A stretch of DNA of 64,000 nt from an uncultured Chitinophagaceae bacterium (GCA_936908745.1 CAKZFX010000009.1:62001-126000); one strand, 5' to 3'. Positions 53,080 through 61,397 are shown, counted from the stretch's first letter. Program-made: numbers and translations. The notes: generated by a model from the sequence alone, not told the origin.

Positions 53080-54150
53080 TCAAGCCTGAATCTTCCACAT
53101 CCAGTTATACTTATCTTCTCTTCTTCCTTCCCGTATGTCTGTGAGCCATTTTTTTACGGTCGGGGCTGTTTTCCACTGTTCCGTATCAAACTGCATCACG
53201 AAATCTTTGTACTTCAATTCTTTTATCAATGAAATGGTGGCAGCGGTGCCGGTACCAAACACTTCGTGCAATAAACCGGCTTTGTAAGCCTCCATAATCT
53301 CCTCAATGCCAAGGGCCCTTTCCTCCACTTTCAGCCCCATTTCCTGTAGTAAAGTGATGGTGCTCTGTCTTGTAACCCCTTCCAGGATCGTTCCGGAGCT
53401 CAAATCGGGCGTAATAGCCGTGTTGCCGATCACGAAGAACACATTCATAGTACCGCATTCCTGCACATATTTATGCTCTACAGCGTCCATCCACAGCACC
53501 TGGTCATAGCCTTTTTTCTTCGCTTCCGCAGTGGCCATCATGGCAGCGCCATAGTTGCCCGCCGCTTTGGCAAAACCCACACCACCGGAAGCCGCTCTTA
53601 CATACTGCTCCTCCACGTAAATACGCATCGGTGCACTATAATAAGGCCCTGTAGGGCTCAGGATGATCATAAACTTATAATTCTCAGAAGGTTTTACGCC
53701 GATCACTTCGTCAGAAGAGAACATAAACGGGCGTATATATAATGAATGGTCTTCATTAGAAGGGATCCAGTTCTGGTCTAATTCCACCAGCTTGCGCATA
53801 CCTTCCATGAACAGCTCTTCCGGAACGGTTGGCATCTGCATTCTTTCGGCCGAAATATTAAAACGGCGGAAATTGTCATGCGGGCGGAAAATAAAGGGCT
53901 TGCCTTCCCTGTCTTTATAGGCTTTAATGCCTTCAAATATAGATTGTCCGTAATGTATAGCGGCTATAGAAGGATTTAACAGCAGCGGTTGGTAAGGTTT
54001 GATCTCTATATTTTTCCATTCCCCATTTTCATAATCCGCTTCCAGCATATGATCACTGAAATAACGCCCAAACGGCAAATTTTCAAGGTTCAATTCCTGT
54101 AATTTGCTTCTTTCCACTTTTGTAACTGAAATATCCATAGCTGCCACCAT
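53080..54150 (-). CDS. ilvE: Branched-chain amino acid aminotransferase
   Basis: A 356-residue PLP enzyme of fold type IV that interconverts Leu/Ile/Val and their 2-oxo acids. The PLP lysine is K227 in VEHKYVQECGTMN; other landmarks are IHYGQSIFEGIKAY, IRPFMFSSDEVIGV and GTGTAATISLI. Length fits the family. Two ATGs, at 54150 and 54138 (MDISVTK), are possible starts. It lies 149 bases upstream of rpsL on the same strand. Confidence 0.95.
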   Translation of the reverse strand: MVAAMDISVTKVERSKLQELNLENLPFGRYFSDHMLEADYENGEWKNIEIKPYQPLLLNPSIAAIHYGQSIFEGIKAYKDREGKPFIFRPHDNFRRFNISAERMQMPTVPEELFMEGMRKLVELDQNWIPSNEDHSLYIRPFMFSSDEVIGVKPSENYKFMIILSPTGPYYSAPMRIYVEEQYVRAASGGVGFAKAAGNYGAAMMATAEAKKKGYDQVLWMDAVEHKYVQECGTMNVFFVIGNTAITPDLSSGTILEGVTRQSTITLLQEMGLKVEERALGIEEIMEAYKAGLLHEVFGTGTAATISLIKELKYKDFVMQFDTEQWKTAPTVKKWLTDIREGRREDKYNWMWKIQA

Positions 54151-54221
54151 AAAGGGTTATTTTTGAAGCGTCAAAGAAACGAAAAAAAGCTAACACTCAT
54201 TTGTAAAATTAATGCAAGATT

Positions 54222-54785
54222 ATGGGGTTGAACAACATTGAGTTACCTGCTGTGATGCTGGCAAATATCTACGGTTCTGCATTGGTGGAAACGGGTGAAA
54301 TAGCACCGCTGGAAACCCCTGCAACAGCCCTGGTAAAAGAAGAGCCGGCGGAAACGCCGAAAGTGGAAATAAAGACCGCGGCAGCGGAAACAAAAGGCCC
54401 TCTCCGCTCGCTGGGCGAAAACAGGAAAAATGTGCTGATACTGGTGGATGCGGCCGATGCTGTTTTTCTTGCTGATAAAGACCTTGAGCTATTGACTTCA
54501 ATATTGGCCGCTTGTAAGTTGAGCTTAGCAGATGTGGCCATTGTAAATAAAAACCAGCATACCGTTCATTATAAAGAGCTGGTGGGCACTTTCAGCAGCA
54601 AAGTTTGTTTATTGTTTGACATACCGCCTTCGGCGATTGACTTACCCGTTGATTTCCCGGCCTACCAGGTACAGCCTTTTGCAGGTTGCTCTTTTTTATA
54701 TGGCCCTTCATTGAGAGAAATGCAAACTGACCAGGATTTGAAAAAGAAATTATGGGTTTCTTTGAAACGATTATTCAACCTGTAA
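54222..54785 (+). CDS. Hypothetical protein, possible HolD (Pol III psi)-like fold
   Basis: A 187-residue cytoplasmic protein: a short N-terminal motif (LPAVMLANIYGSALV), a low-complexity linker rich in E/T/A/P (about 25-65), and an alpha/beta domain (about 68-187) with VLILVDAADAVFLADKDLELL, ILAACKLSLADVAIVNKN and a C-terminal APSL-type helix region (YGPSLREMQTDQDLKKKLWVS). The end pattern, a Pro-Ser-Leu then K-x-x-LW-x-x-LK, recalls the psi subunit of the Pol III clamp loader (uracil-DNA-glycosylase-like fold); the N-terminal motif could be a partner-binding peptide. This is a guess from pattern. It precedes rdgB by 21 bases. Confidence 0.7.
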   Translation: MGLNNIELPAVMLANIYGSALVETGEIAPLETPATALVKEEPAETPKVEIKTAAAETKGPLRSLGENRKNVLILVDAADAVFLADKDLELLTSILAACKLSLADVAIVNKNQHTVHYKELVGTFSSKVCLLFDIPPSAIDLPVDFPAYQVQPFAGCSFLYGPSLREMQTDQDLKKKLWVSLKRLFNL

Positions 54786-54806
54786 CTAACGCCAAAACGA
54801 CGAATT

Positions 54807-55394
54807 GTGAAACTGATTTTTGCAACAAATAACCAGCATAAAGTAGAAGAGATCCGGAAGATCATCGGCAATGAGTTTGAACTGATGACGCTGAAAGAAG
54901 CCGGGATTGATATTGATATTCCTGAGCCCCACGATACGCTGGAAGCCAATGCTACAGAAAAGTCGCAAACCATTTACAACATGACCGGCACGAATTGTTT
55001 TAGTGAAGATACCGGGCTTGAAGTGGCGGCATTGAACGGTGAACCGGGTGTAAAAAGTGCCCGTTATGCCGGCGATGGCAGATCATTTGACCAGAATATT
55101 GAAAAGCTTTTGACTAATTTGGCGGATCAACCGGACCGTTCGGCCCGTTTTCGTACCGTTATTTCGTTGCTGATAGATGGCAAAGAAACCTTATTTGAAG
55201 GCATTTGTGAAGGCCGGATCATCAGCGAACGCAAAGGCAGCCAGGGTTTTGGGTACGACCCGGTGTTTGTTCCCGGTGGAAGTGACCTTAGTTTTGCCGA
55301 AATGAGCATGGAAGAAAAGGCCCGTTTCAGCCACAGAAGGAAGGCTACTGATAAACTGGTAGCATTTTTGAATAATTTGAAAATAAATCATTGA
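54807..55394 (+). CDS. rdgB: RdgB/HAM1-family XTP/dITP pyrophosphatase
   Basis: A 195-residue enzyme that hydrolyses non-canonical purine nucleotides (dITP, XTP) to monophosphates. Landmarks are FATNNQHKVEEI (substrate loop), FSEDTGLEVAALNGEPGVKSARYAG (metal/catalytic Asp), GSQGFGYDPVFVP and FSHRRKA. It starts at GTG 54807, since the family N-terminus follows directly. Its stop codon overlaps the putative start of the sigma-factor gene. Confidence 0.95.
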   Translation: MKLIFATNNQHKVEEIRKIIGNEFELMTLKEAGIDIDIPEPHDTLEANATEKSQTIYNMTGTNCFSEDTGLEVAALNGEPGVKSARYAGDGRSFDQNIEKLLTNLADQPDRSARFRTVISLLIDGKETLFEGICEGRIISERKGSQGFGYDPVFVPGGSDLSFAEMSMEEKARFSHRRKATDKLVAFLNNLKINH

Positions 55395-55975
55395 ATTTGA
55401 CTCCCCAACGCAACCAAAGTATTCCAGAAAGCGACCTGATAAGAGGATGCCTTGAAGGCGACCGCCGAATGCAGGAGGAACTGTACCGCAGGCTCTCTCC
55501 CCGCATGTATGCAGTATGCCTCCGTTATGCAGGCAATGCCGAAGAAGCCGAGGATATTTTACAGGAAGGATTTATTAAGGTCTTTAAAAAACTGGACAGT
55601 TACCGGGGCGAGGGTTCCTTTGAAGGCTGGGTGCGCCGTGTGTTTGTAAACACAGCGATCGAACATTTCCGCCGCAAACGCTACCTGCAACCCGTAACCG
55701 AAAAAGAAGAGAATACGATCGAGGGTAAATCGCTTTCCGCACTGGACGAACTGGGCGAAAAAGATATACTCGAACTGGTACAGCAATTATCACCCGGCTA
55801 CCGTACTGTTTTCAACATGTACGTGGTCGAGGGATATACGCACAAAGAGATCGGCGACCTGTTAGGCATCAGCGAAGGCACCAGCAAATCACAATTGTCA
55901 AGAGCAAAAGTGATCCTGCAGGATATGGTTAAAAAATTTTTAGACGAACAACGTGAAGTAAGGGTAAAACCATGA
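55391..55975 (+). CDS. ECF-type RNA polymerase sigma factor
   Basis: A 194-residue sigma-70-family factor with region 2 (RRLSPRMYAVCLRYAGNAEEAEDILQEGFIKVFKKL, about 36-75) and region 4 (LSPGYRTVFNMYVVEGYTHKEIGDLLGISEGTSKSQLSRAK, about 133-175). The start is probably TTG at 55391, overlapping the rdgB stop; the first ATG would cut into region 2. The next gene, a putative anti-sigma factor, overlaps by 4 bases, which supports a sigma/anti-sigma pair. Confidence 0.92.
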   Translation: MNLTPQRNQSIPESDLIRGCLEGDRRMQEELYRRLSPRMYAVCLRYAGNAEEAEDILQEGFIKVFKKLDSYRGEGSFEGWVRRVFVNTAIEHFRRKRYLQPVTEKEENTIEGKSLSALDELGEKDILELVQQLSPGYRTVFNMYVVEGYTHKEIGDLLGISEGTSKSQLSRAKVILQDMVKKFLDEQREVRVKP

Positions 55976-56928
55976 GTAACGCTTTACAACATAAGCTACT
56001 GAATATCGAAGCCACTCCTCCCGCATCCACCTGGGAGAAGATCGCTGAGGCATTGGACGAATCACATCTTTCCGATCAATTTCCTGCGCAGTTACGTGCG
56101 GCTGAAGTAACGCCTCCTGCCACTACATGGCAACAAGTTGAAGCAGGTTTGCAACCGGCCTATGCCGCTACTTTATCGGGTATGGAAGCCACACCGCCTG
56201 CCGGCGTTTGGGATAAGATTGAAGCATCTTTAGATGAGGATACGAAAGTGGTGCCGATGCGCCGCCGCATTTCTCCATTTGTAAAATATGCCGCTGCCGC
56301 TATGTTAGTCGGTGTGATGGCTTTTGGCGGTTATAAATTATTTGACTCCGGTTCTGCACCTGCTGAAAAGAATACAGCGCTGGAAGAAATTCTGTCACCT
56401 AATTCCAATCAAAACAATACAGCGTCTGCCAATACAAATGGCGATAGCTCCACAGAAGAAACACTGCCAACACAGGAGCAAAGTGATGAGATGGCGCTGG
56501 AACAAAGCAAACATATTTACGCCAGTGTGGATGTGGCGCAGAAAAGAAGAATGTTAAGCATTGACCAGGATTGGGTAAGCACACCTGTGTCTCCTATCAA
56601 TACAGCCAATGGTATTGCTCCTGAAAATACTTACAAAGACCTTGAATGTTCGGACGTTCACAAACCTTCTTTTGCCGGTATCAATGCGGCACTGGATATG
56701 AGCAGCCGTTATACTTTATTAAGATCGCCTGACGGACATTTTGTTCGTGTGTCTAAAAAACTCGGCGATATGGTTTGCTGCGTAAGCGGTGAAGACCAGG
56801 ATGAAGATTGCAAGAACCAGCTTGATAAATGGCAAAAGAAATTAGCCAACTCTCCTGTGGCGCCGTCTCCCGGTAACTTTATGGATATTGTGGATCTGCT
56901 GCATACGTTGAAAGATAAGAGTCTTTAA
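55972..56928 (+). CDS. Putative anti-sigma factor with threefold TPPA-W repeat
   Basis: A 318-residue single-pass membrane protein. The cytoplasmic N-terminus has three copies of a motif like EATPPAxxWxKIEAxLDE (residues about 10-30, 42-62, 68-88), followed by a membrane span (FVKYAAAAMLVGVMAFGGYKLF, about 103-124) and a Ser/Asn/Thr-rich then folded periplasmic part with a C-C pair (MVCCVSGEDQDEDC). No zinc-binding HxxxCxxC anti-sigma motif is seen. Overlap with the sigma gene and topology suggest it binds that factor, probably through the repeats; this is inference. Confidence 0.8.
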   Translation: MSNALQHKLLNIEATPPASTWEKIAEALDESHLSDQFPAQLRAAEVTPPATTWQQVEAGLQPAYAATLSGMEATPPAGVWDKIEASLDEDTKVVPMRRRISPFVKYAAAAMLVGVMAFGGYKLFDSGSAPAEKNTALEEILSPNSNQNNTASANTNGDSSTEETLPTQEQSDEMALEQSKHIYASVDVAQKRRMLSIDQDWVSTPVSPINTANGIAPENTYKDLECSDVHKPSFAGINAALDMSSRYTLLRSPDGHFVRVSKKLGDMVCCVSGEDQDEDCKNQLDKWQKKLANSPVAPSPGNFMDIVDLLHTLKDKSL

Positions 56929-56939
56929 ACCTTATTATC

Positions 56940-57253
56940 TCAATACCTGAATTTAGCAGGATTCTGTCTCATTCCTCGAAACAGCAATAGCACAATCTGA
57001 TTTTTTCTTGGTTTGTAATGATAGACTAATTGAGTATGTTTATCCAATATGCCGATGCGAACATTTTTCTTTTCTGTGAAGGCCGGCACATTTCAGGATA
57101 ACGTCTTAAAAAACCCAACATTTCTTCGAGTCGGCTGATAAATTTCTCAACTTCTTTTTCTGACCACTCTTGCCGCAAATAATTTATAATTTTACTAAAT
57201 GTAATTTTAGCACTGTCAGTCCATAATATCTCCTGTACTATTTCTTCATCCAT
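56940..57253 (-). pseudogene. RelE/ParE-type toxin gene with a single-base frameshift
   Basis: The open frame from 57253 encodes 75 residues (MDEEIVQEILWTDSAKITF...; RYPEMCRPSQKRKM) and stops at 57026, before the conserved RelE C-terminus. One frame over, the following bases encode VRIGILDKHTQLVYHY and IVLLLFRGMRQNPAKF, the expected C-terminal half of the family, down to a stop at 56940. One added A in the A5 run near 57066-57070 would join the two into a 104-residue toxin. The lesion may be a real inactivation, a homopolymer error or slippage. It overlaps the antitoxin gene by 16 bases. Confidence 0.8.
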
Positions 57254-57495
57254 TTTTTATACTTTTTCATCACCTCATCATGCGGAGTCAGTTTACCGGC
57301 TTTCATTTCAGTCAATGACTTATCAATTGCCTTTTGCTGTTCTTCGCTAATTTCATCCCACCAGTCTTTCTGTTCTTCCATAAATGTTTTCACTACAGTC
57401 AATACAGTCTGTTTCTGTTTTACATTTAACTGGGGAAGGTAGTGTGTGATTTCTTCATCTAACTTTTTTGCTGCTGAACTCATAATCTTGCTCAT
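57238..57495 (-). CDS. Antitoxin of a RelE/ParE-type toxin-antitoxin pair
   Basis: An 85-residue helical, charged protein (YLPQLNVKQKQTVLTVVKTFMEEQ; DKSLTEMKAGKLTPHDEVMKKYKKW). Its C-terminal part resembles toxin-wrapping antitoxin tails (L-x-E-M-K-x-G-K-x-x-x-x-x-E-V). It overlaps the toxin gene by 16 bases, the usual arrangement. The ATG at 57495 coincides with the predicted transcription start, so the second Met (57483, MSSAAKK) may be the true start. Confidence 0.85.
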   Translation of the reverse strand: MSKIMSSAAKKLDEEITHYLPQLNVKQKQTVLTVVKTFMEEQKDWWDEISEEQQKAIDKSLTEMKAGKLTPHDEVMKKYKKWMKK

Positions 57496-57531
57496 TTCTA
57501 CAAATTTAAACTTTTAAATGAGCTATACAAT
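57490..57531 (-). promoter_or_regulatory. Promoter and candidate operator of the toxin-antitoxin pair
   Basis: Minus strand ATTG, 19 bases, TAAATTTG (exact -7 consensus). An 8-bp perfect inverted repeat, GCTCATTT (57490-57497) and AAATGAGC (57516-57523), brackets the -7 element, as expected of an autoregulatory site. Confidence 0.55.
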
Positions 57532-57622
57532 TGGGTAGTTTAGACTTGTTTTTATGGAAATTAACCCCTTCTGCATCATAACTTAGATAGGTCTTCCTAT
57601 TTTTCAGCCCACTGTTTACCCG

Positions 57623-59050
57623 ATGCCAAAAAAACTGTTTGTCTTCCTGCTACTATTCCCGTTTGTATTAAAAGCAAGCGGTCAGCAAAACATCTATTTC
57701 CTGAATAAATCCGGGTGGAAAATCCTGGTTCAGCAACGAACCATTCTTGAAGCAGGTTCTTATCCTTATACATTGGAAGCAGACGGTGAACAGTATCAAA
57801 CCATCCCTGCTTATTTCAACAGCCCTGCTATTTTAAATATTATCGCCATGCCGCCCAAAGGGCCTTATGGCACAGCTGATGGGTTGTACTTTTTATTATA
57901 CCCCGGCGATTCTATCAGCATAACGCTTACAACTGCCAACAAACCCCAGCTATCACATACCAGCAACCCGGTACGAACAAAAGAGTTGAACTTCTTCCAG
58001 TCGCACACCGCTTTTATCAATAAGCTGTTGCCCTATACACTGTATGGCATGAACGGAAACGCTGCGCTCAGTAAACGTATCTGGAGCGCTGATCTGAAAA
58101 TGAGAGACAAAGTGCTTGATAGTCTCTACCAGCCTTATATCACAAGCGCCGAAACTTTTGCTATAAATAATGGTTTCAATCCTGCTATCGGCCAGTGGTT
58201 TCGTTATTTCTATTTGGGAAACCTGTATTCAGATAAATTATTTACCGGGCGAAAATTAGATGAACCATTTAAGCTGGCTTTGCAATCTTTCTACAAAGAT
58301 TCATTGGCCAAATGGAATGAGCTGTTATCCTGCGAAAGTTGTGAAAACATTCCGCCTTATAACCATGTACTGCAAAAGATCGCTGAAATGCGGTTTAACC
58401 CGCGGAATGAACAGGCTTTTCTTAACAATATCGCTGCCACTACAAAAGGGAGTAATAAAAATTTCCTCTTATCCCGTTATGTGACAGACAGAATTGAGCT
58501 GACAAACAATCAACAAAAGTTGCTGGAACAGTATGACCGCTTAGCCGATGACAGTGTTTACAGGAACACAGTATATGCTATTTACAAACGGCATGCTAAA
58601 CAAACCAGCGGACCCAAAGATGATATGGCTGTATTGATGAAGGGCGATCAATCGAAGATCGGTTTCAAACAATTGCTGGCAGGTCTGAAAGGCAATGTGG
58701 TTTACATTGATTTCTGGGCAAGTTGGTGCAAGCCCTGCATCGAAGAGTTTGTTTATTCTGACAGCCTTCGTGAAAAAGTAAAGGGAAAAAATATCACGAT
58801 GCTTTTCTTTTCTATTGATGCTGATTTTGACAAATGGCTGAAAGCAAAGAACCGGTATAAGATGAGCGATGCGCATAGCTTCTTACTGCTGGATGCGGAA
58901 AAGAATAAACTGGCGCAACAGATCAATCTCGGCCCGATACCCCGCTACCTCATTATTGATAAAAAAGGGCAGATCGTGCGACTGGAAGCCACCCGGCCTT
59001 CCGACCCCGAAACGTATAGTACGTTAATGGAACTGTTGAGTAAGGATTGA
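57623..59050 (+). CDS. Secreted TlpA/ResA-type thioredoxin-like protein
   Basis: A 475-residue protein with a signal peptide (MPKKLFVFLLLFPFVLKASG), a beta-rich N-terminal domain and a helical middle (about 120-330) of unknown family, then a thioredoxin fold (about 355-475) with the redox motif WASWCKPC (C369, C372) and cis-Pro region LGPIPRYLIID. In Bacteroidota, such large thioredoxin-like proteins act in the periplasm on disulfides or cytochrome c biogenesis. Monocistronic; the 3' side is a repeat region. Confidence 0.9.
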   Translation: MPKKLFVFLLLFPFVLKASGQQNIYFLNKSGWKILVQQRTILEAGSYPYTLEADGEQYQTIPAYFNSPAILNIIAMPPKGPYGTADGLYFLLYPGDSISITLTTANKPQLSHTSNPVRTKELNFFQSHTAFINKLLPYTLYGMNGNAALSKRIWSADLKMRDKVLDSLYQPYITSAETFAINNGFNPAIGQWFRYFYLGNLYSDKLFTGRKLDEPFKLALQSFYKDSLAKWNELLSCESCENIPPYNHVLQKIAEMRFNPRNEQAFLNNIAATTKGSNKNFLLSRYVTDRIELTNNQQKLLEQYDRLADDSVYRNTVYAIYKRHAKQTSGPKDDMAVLMKGDQSKIGFKQLLAGLKGNVVYIDFWASWCKPCIEEFVYSDSLREKVKGKNITMLFFSIDADFDKWLKAKNRYKMSDAHSFLLLDAEKNKLAQQINLGPIPRYLIIDKKGQIVRLEATRPSDPETYSTLMELLSKD

Positions 59051-59054
59051 TTTT

Positions 59055-59335
59055 TTTACCGCAGAGAACAGGAGAAAGAGAGTTTCGCAGGGAGAGACTT
59101 AACCGCTAAGACGCAATGACGCTAAGGCTTTTGTTATTTTCCCCGTGGTCCTTTGTTTCCCTGTGGCTCTTCGTGGCCTTTCTCTTTGTGAACTTTGTGG
59201 CTTTGTGGGAAATACGCTATGGCAGAAAAAGATTTTACTACAAATCGGAAAGACACGGAATTAAAATCTTTTGTATTTCTTAGCGAAACCTTAGCCGCTT
59301 TGCGAGAAAGAAAACTTTGTGGTTAAAAATCAGTT
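59055..59335. repeat. Second degenerate intergenic repeat region
   Basis: About 280 bases made of words such as ACCGCAGAGAACAGG, CCGCTAAGACGCAATGACGC, GTGGCTCTTCGTGG and CTTTGTGGCTTTGTGGG, of the same kind as the repeat at 51590-51948. No gene is seen. Confidence 0.7.
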
Positions 59336-59346
59336 TATATTAGCTC

Positions 59347-59775
59347 ATGGCACGAATCAAAATAGAACAACCGGCTACCTATTCTTTCTCAACAACGATT
59401 CCCGTTCGCATTACGGACGTTAACTACGGCGGCCATGTAGGCAACGATACTGTGTTATCATTGATCCACGAAGCAAGAATGCAGTTTTTAAAAAGCCTTG
59501 GCTATACGGAAATGAATCTCGCCGGTACCGGGATGATCATGGCCGATGTGGCCATCGAGTTTAAATCAGAATTGTTTTATGGCGATATCGTTATCGCTTC
59601 CGTAGCGGCCAACGATCTTTCGCGGGTGGGTTTTGATCTTGTGTATAAACTGGAAAAAGAAAGCGAAGGCAAACGGCCATTGGTTGCTATTGCCAAAACA
59701 GGTATGATCTGTTTTGATTATGAAAAAAAGAAGATCGCTTCGTTGCCGGATGAAGCCCGCCAGCGATTGAGTTAA
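59347..59775 (+). CDS. Acyl-CoA thioesterase, hot-dog fold (4HBT family)
   Basis: A 142-residue protein with the hot-dog pattern: VRITDVNYGGHVGNDTVLSLIHEARMQFL (catalytic Asp-type loop and helix) and FKSELFYGDIVIASV. The family hydrolyses acyl-CoA or acyl-ACP thioesters; the substrate is not clear. The stop codon abuts the stop of convergent aroE. Confidence 0.88.
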   Translation: MARIKIEQPATYSFSTTIPVRITDVNYGGHVGNDTVLSLIHEARMQFLKSLGYTEMNLAGTGMIMADVAIEFKSELFYGDIVIASVAANDLSRVGFDLVYKLEKESEGKRPLVAIAKTGMICFDYEKKKIASLPDEARQRLS

Positions 59776-60507
59776 TTATTCATTCCAGGTACGCCAGTTC
59801 TCTTCGGCTTGCAACACGAGCATGTCCTCCCCGTTTTTTACGGTAGCGCCTTTCTCCTCTCCTTTTTGCAGGAATAATGTTTTGGAAGGATTGTACGTCA
59901 GGTCGTATAAAAAATGCTGACCTGTTATTGCTTCATAAGGGATCGGCGGACAAGTATCAACCGCCGGGTACATACCCAGTGGCGTTGTATTGATGATCAC
60001 CAAATGATCACCGATGATTTCTTCATTGAGATTATCATAGGTCAGCGTGGAACCATTATGCAATTGGCGGCTTACAACTTCATAAGCAATGTTGAGTTGT
60101 TTCAACACATACACTACAGCTGCCGTAGCGCCACCATTGCCCAATACCAATGCTGTTTTATGTTGTGGTTGTAATAAAGGTGCAAAGCTTTTTTCAAAAC
60201 CAATCCAGTCGGTATTGTAGCCGATCAGTTTACCGTCTGTGATCTTTACACAATTGCAGGCACCCAGGTCGGAAGGAATATGTTCCGTTGAATCAAGATA
60301 AGCCATCAATTGCTGTTTATACGGAATGGTAGCCGCAAAACCCGCCAGTCCCGGCTGTTGCAGCATCTCCGGCAATTCGGCCATAGATGTGATGGGAAAG
60401 TTTTCGAACCGGCAATCCGTTAATCCTTCCTCTTCAAATTTTTTATCAAAATACTTTTTTGAAAAAGAATGTGTGAGTGGATAACCGATGAGTCCGAACA
60501 ACCGCAT
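59776..60507 (-). CDS. aroE: Shikimate dehydrogenase
   Basis: A 243-residue enzyme that reduces 3-dehydroshikimate in aromatic amino acid synthesis. Seen: LIGYPLTHSFSKKYF (substrate loop), AATIPYKQQ (catalytic Lys), NTDWIGF, and the Rossmann motif LGNGGATAAVVYVL. It is shorter than most AroE proteins (about 270). Its ATG overlaps the comA stop codon (ATGA), so the two genes are coupled. Confidence 0.93.
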   Translation of the reverse strand: MRLFGLIGYPLTHSFSKKYFDKKFEEEGLTDCRFENFPITSMAELPEMLQQPGLAGFAATIPYKQQLMAYLDSTEHIPSDLGACNCVKITDGKLIGYNTDWIGFEKSFAPLLQPQHKTALVLGNGGATAAVVYVLKQLNIAYEVVSRQLHNGSTLTYDNLNEEIIGDHLVIINTTPLGMYPAVDTCPPIPYEAITGQHFLYDLTYNPSKTLFLQKGEEKGATVKNGEDMLVLQAEENWRTWNE

Positions 60508-61280
60508 CAGGCATTTTCTTTTTTATCAAGGAAAAGATCAAAGGTATCGCCACGCAAACCGATACGCATTGCTTCCAGCGAAATCACTTCCGTAGGTGCA
60601 ATATTGCCAAGGTTTACATTGGCACCGAGCAGTTCGATAAAGTATAACTGCTGTGCTTTTTGCGGTGCTTCCCAGATGATACGTTCGCCGGGTATCTGTG
60701 TCAGGATCTCCTGCACCAGCCCTTCCCTTACCTCGCCGCTGCCACGATAGATGCCCACGTTACCCGCTTCTCTTGCTTCAGCGATAACGTACGTAGAACC
60801 GGCTTCCAGTTCAGCACGCATCAGTTCAATCCATTTGTAAGGAGGAATGATATGCGCCGCATCTTTACTTCCCACTTCGCTCAACACCGTTCCGTGTTTG
60901 GTCAGTTTTTCAATATAACCGCATTTTTCAGCATGGGGGATCGTGATAGAACCATCACTTACTTCCATATAGCTGATGCCATAGTCTTTGCAAACACTGA
61001 TATAATCGTCAAACTGGTTGCGGATCAGGAAGGCTTCAAACAAAGTACCACCAAAGTAAACAGGGATATCGTATGAGCGATACACTTCCAGTTTCTTGGT
61101 CAGGTTAGGCGTAACGAAAGACGTTCCGAAGCCCAGTTTCACAATATCCACATGCGGGTGCGACACACTCATGAAGTTTTCTGCTTCATTAATGCTAAGA
61201 CCTTTGTCCATCACCATGGTGAGGCCGGACTTACGGGGTTTCAGAATACGTTCAGGTATTTGAGATAGATTAAAGTTCAT
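60507..61280 (-). CDS. comA: Phosphosulfolactate synthase (ComA)
   Basis: A 257-residue (alpha/beta)-barrel enzyme that adds sulfite to phosphoenolpyruvate to give phosphosulfolactate, the first step of coenzyme M synthesis in methanogens. Family segments are RKSGLTMVMDKGLS, DIVKLGFGTSFV, YFGGTLFEAFL, EVSDGSITIP, EVGSKD and GEVREGLVQEIL. Bacteria without coenzyme M use homologues to make sulfolactate-type compounds; in Bacteroidota a link to sulfonates or sulfonolipids is possible but not shown. It is coupled to aroE by a one-base overlap and has a -7-like element upstream. Confidence 0.9.
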   Translation of the reverse strand: MNFNLSQIPERILKPRKSGLTMVMDKGLSINEAENFMSVSHPHVDIVKLGFGTSFVTPNLTKKLEVYRSYDIPVYFGGTLFEAFLIRNQFDDYISVCKDYGISYMEVSDGSITIPHAEKCGYIEKLTKHGTVLSEVGSKDAAHIIPPYKWIELMRAELEAGSTYVIAEAREAGNVGIYRGSGEVREGLVQEILTQIPGERIIWEAPQKAQQLYFIELLGANVNLGNIAPTEVISLEAMRIGLRGDTFDLFLDKKENA

Positions 61281-61314
61281 GCGTATAAGTTGGTTAGCTT
61301 ACTAATTAAACAGA

Positions 61315-61336
61315 CCGCCGGTATCAAAACCGGCGG
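61315..61336 (-). terminator. GC-rich stem-loop between the TPR gene and comA
   Basis: An 8-bp perfect stem (CCGCCGGT/ACCGGCGG) with a 6-base loop. On the minus strand it is followed by TCTGTTTAATT, so it may be a weak terminator of the TPR gene. A -7-like element (TATTTTTG, 61338-61345) directly abuts it, so it may instead be an operator for comA. Confidence 0.5.
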
Positions 61337-61397
61337 GCAAAAATAGGGAAGAATGTGCAGAAATGAAGCTGACAAGGAACAGCTATGTCACTGATCA

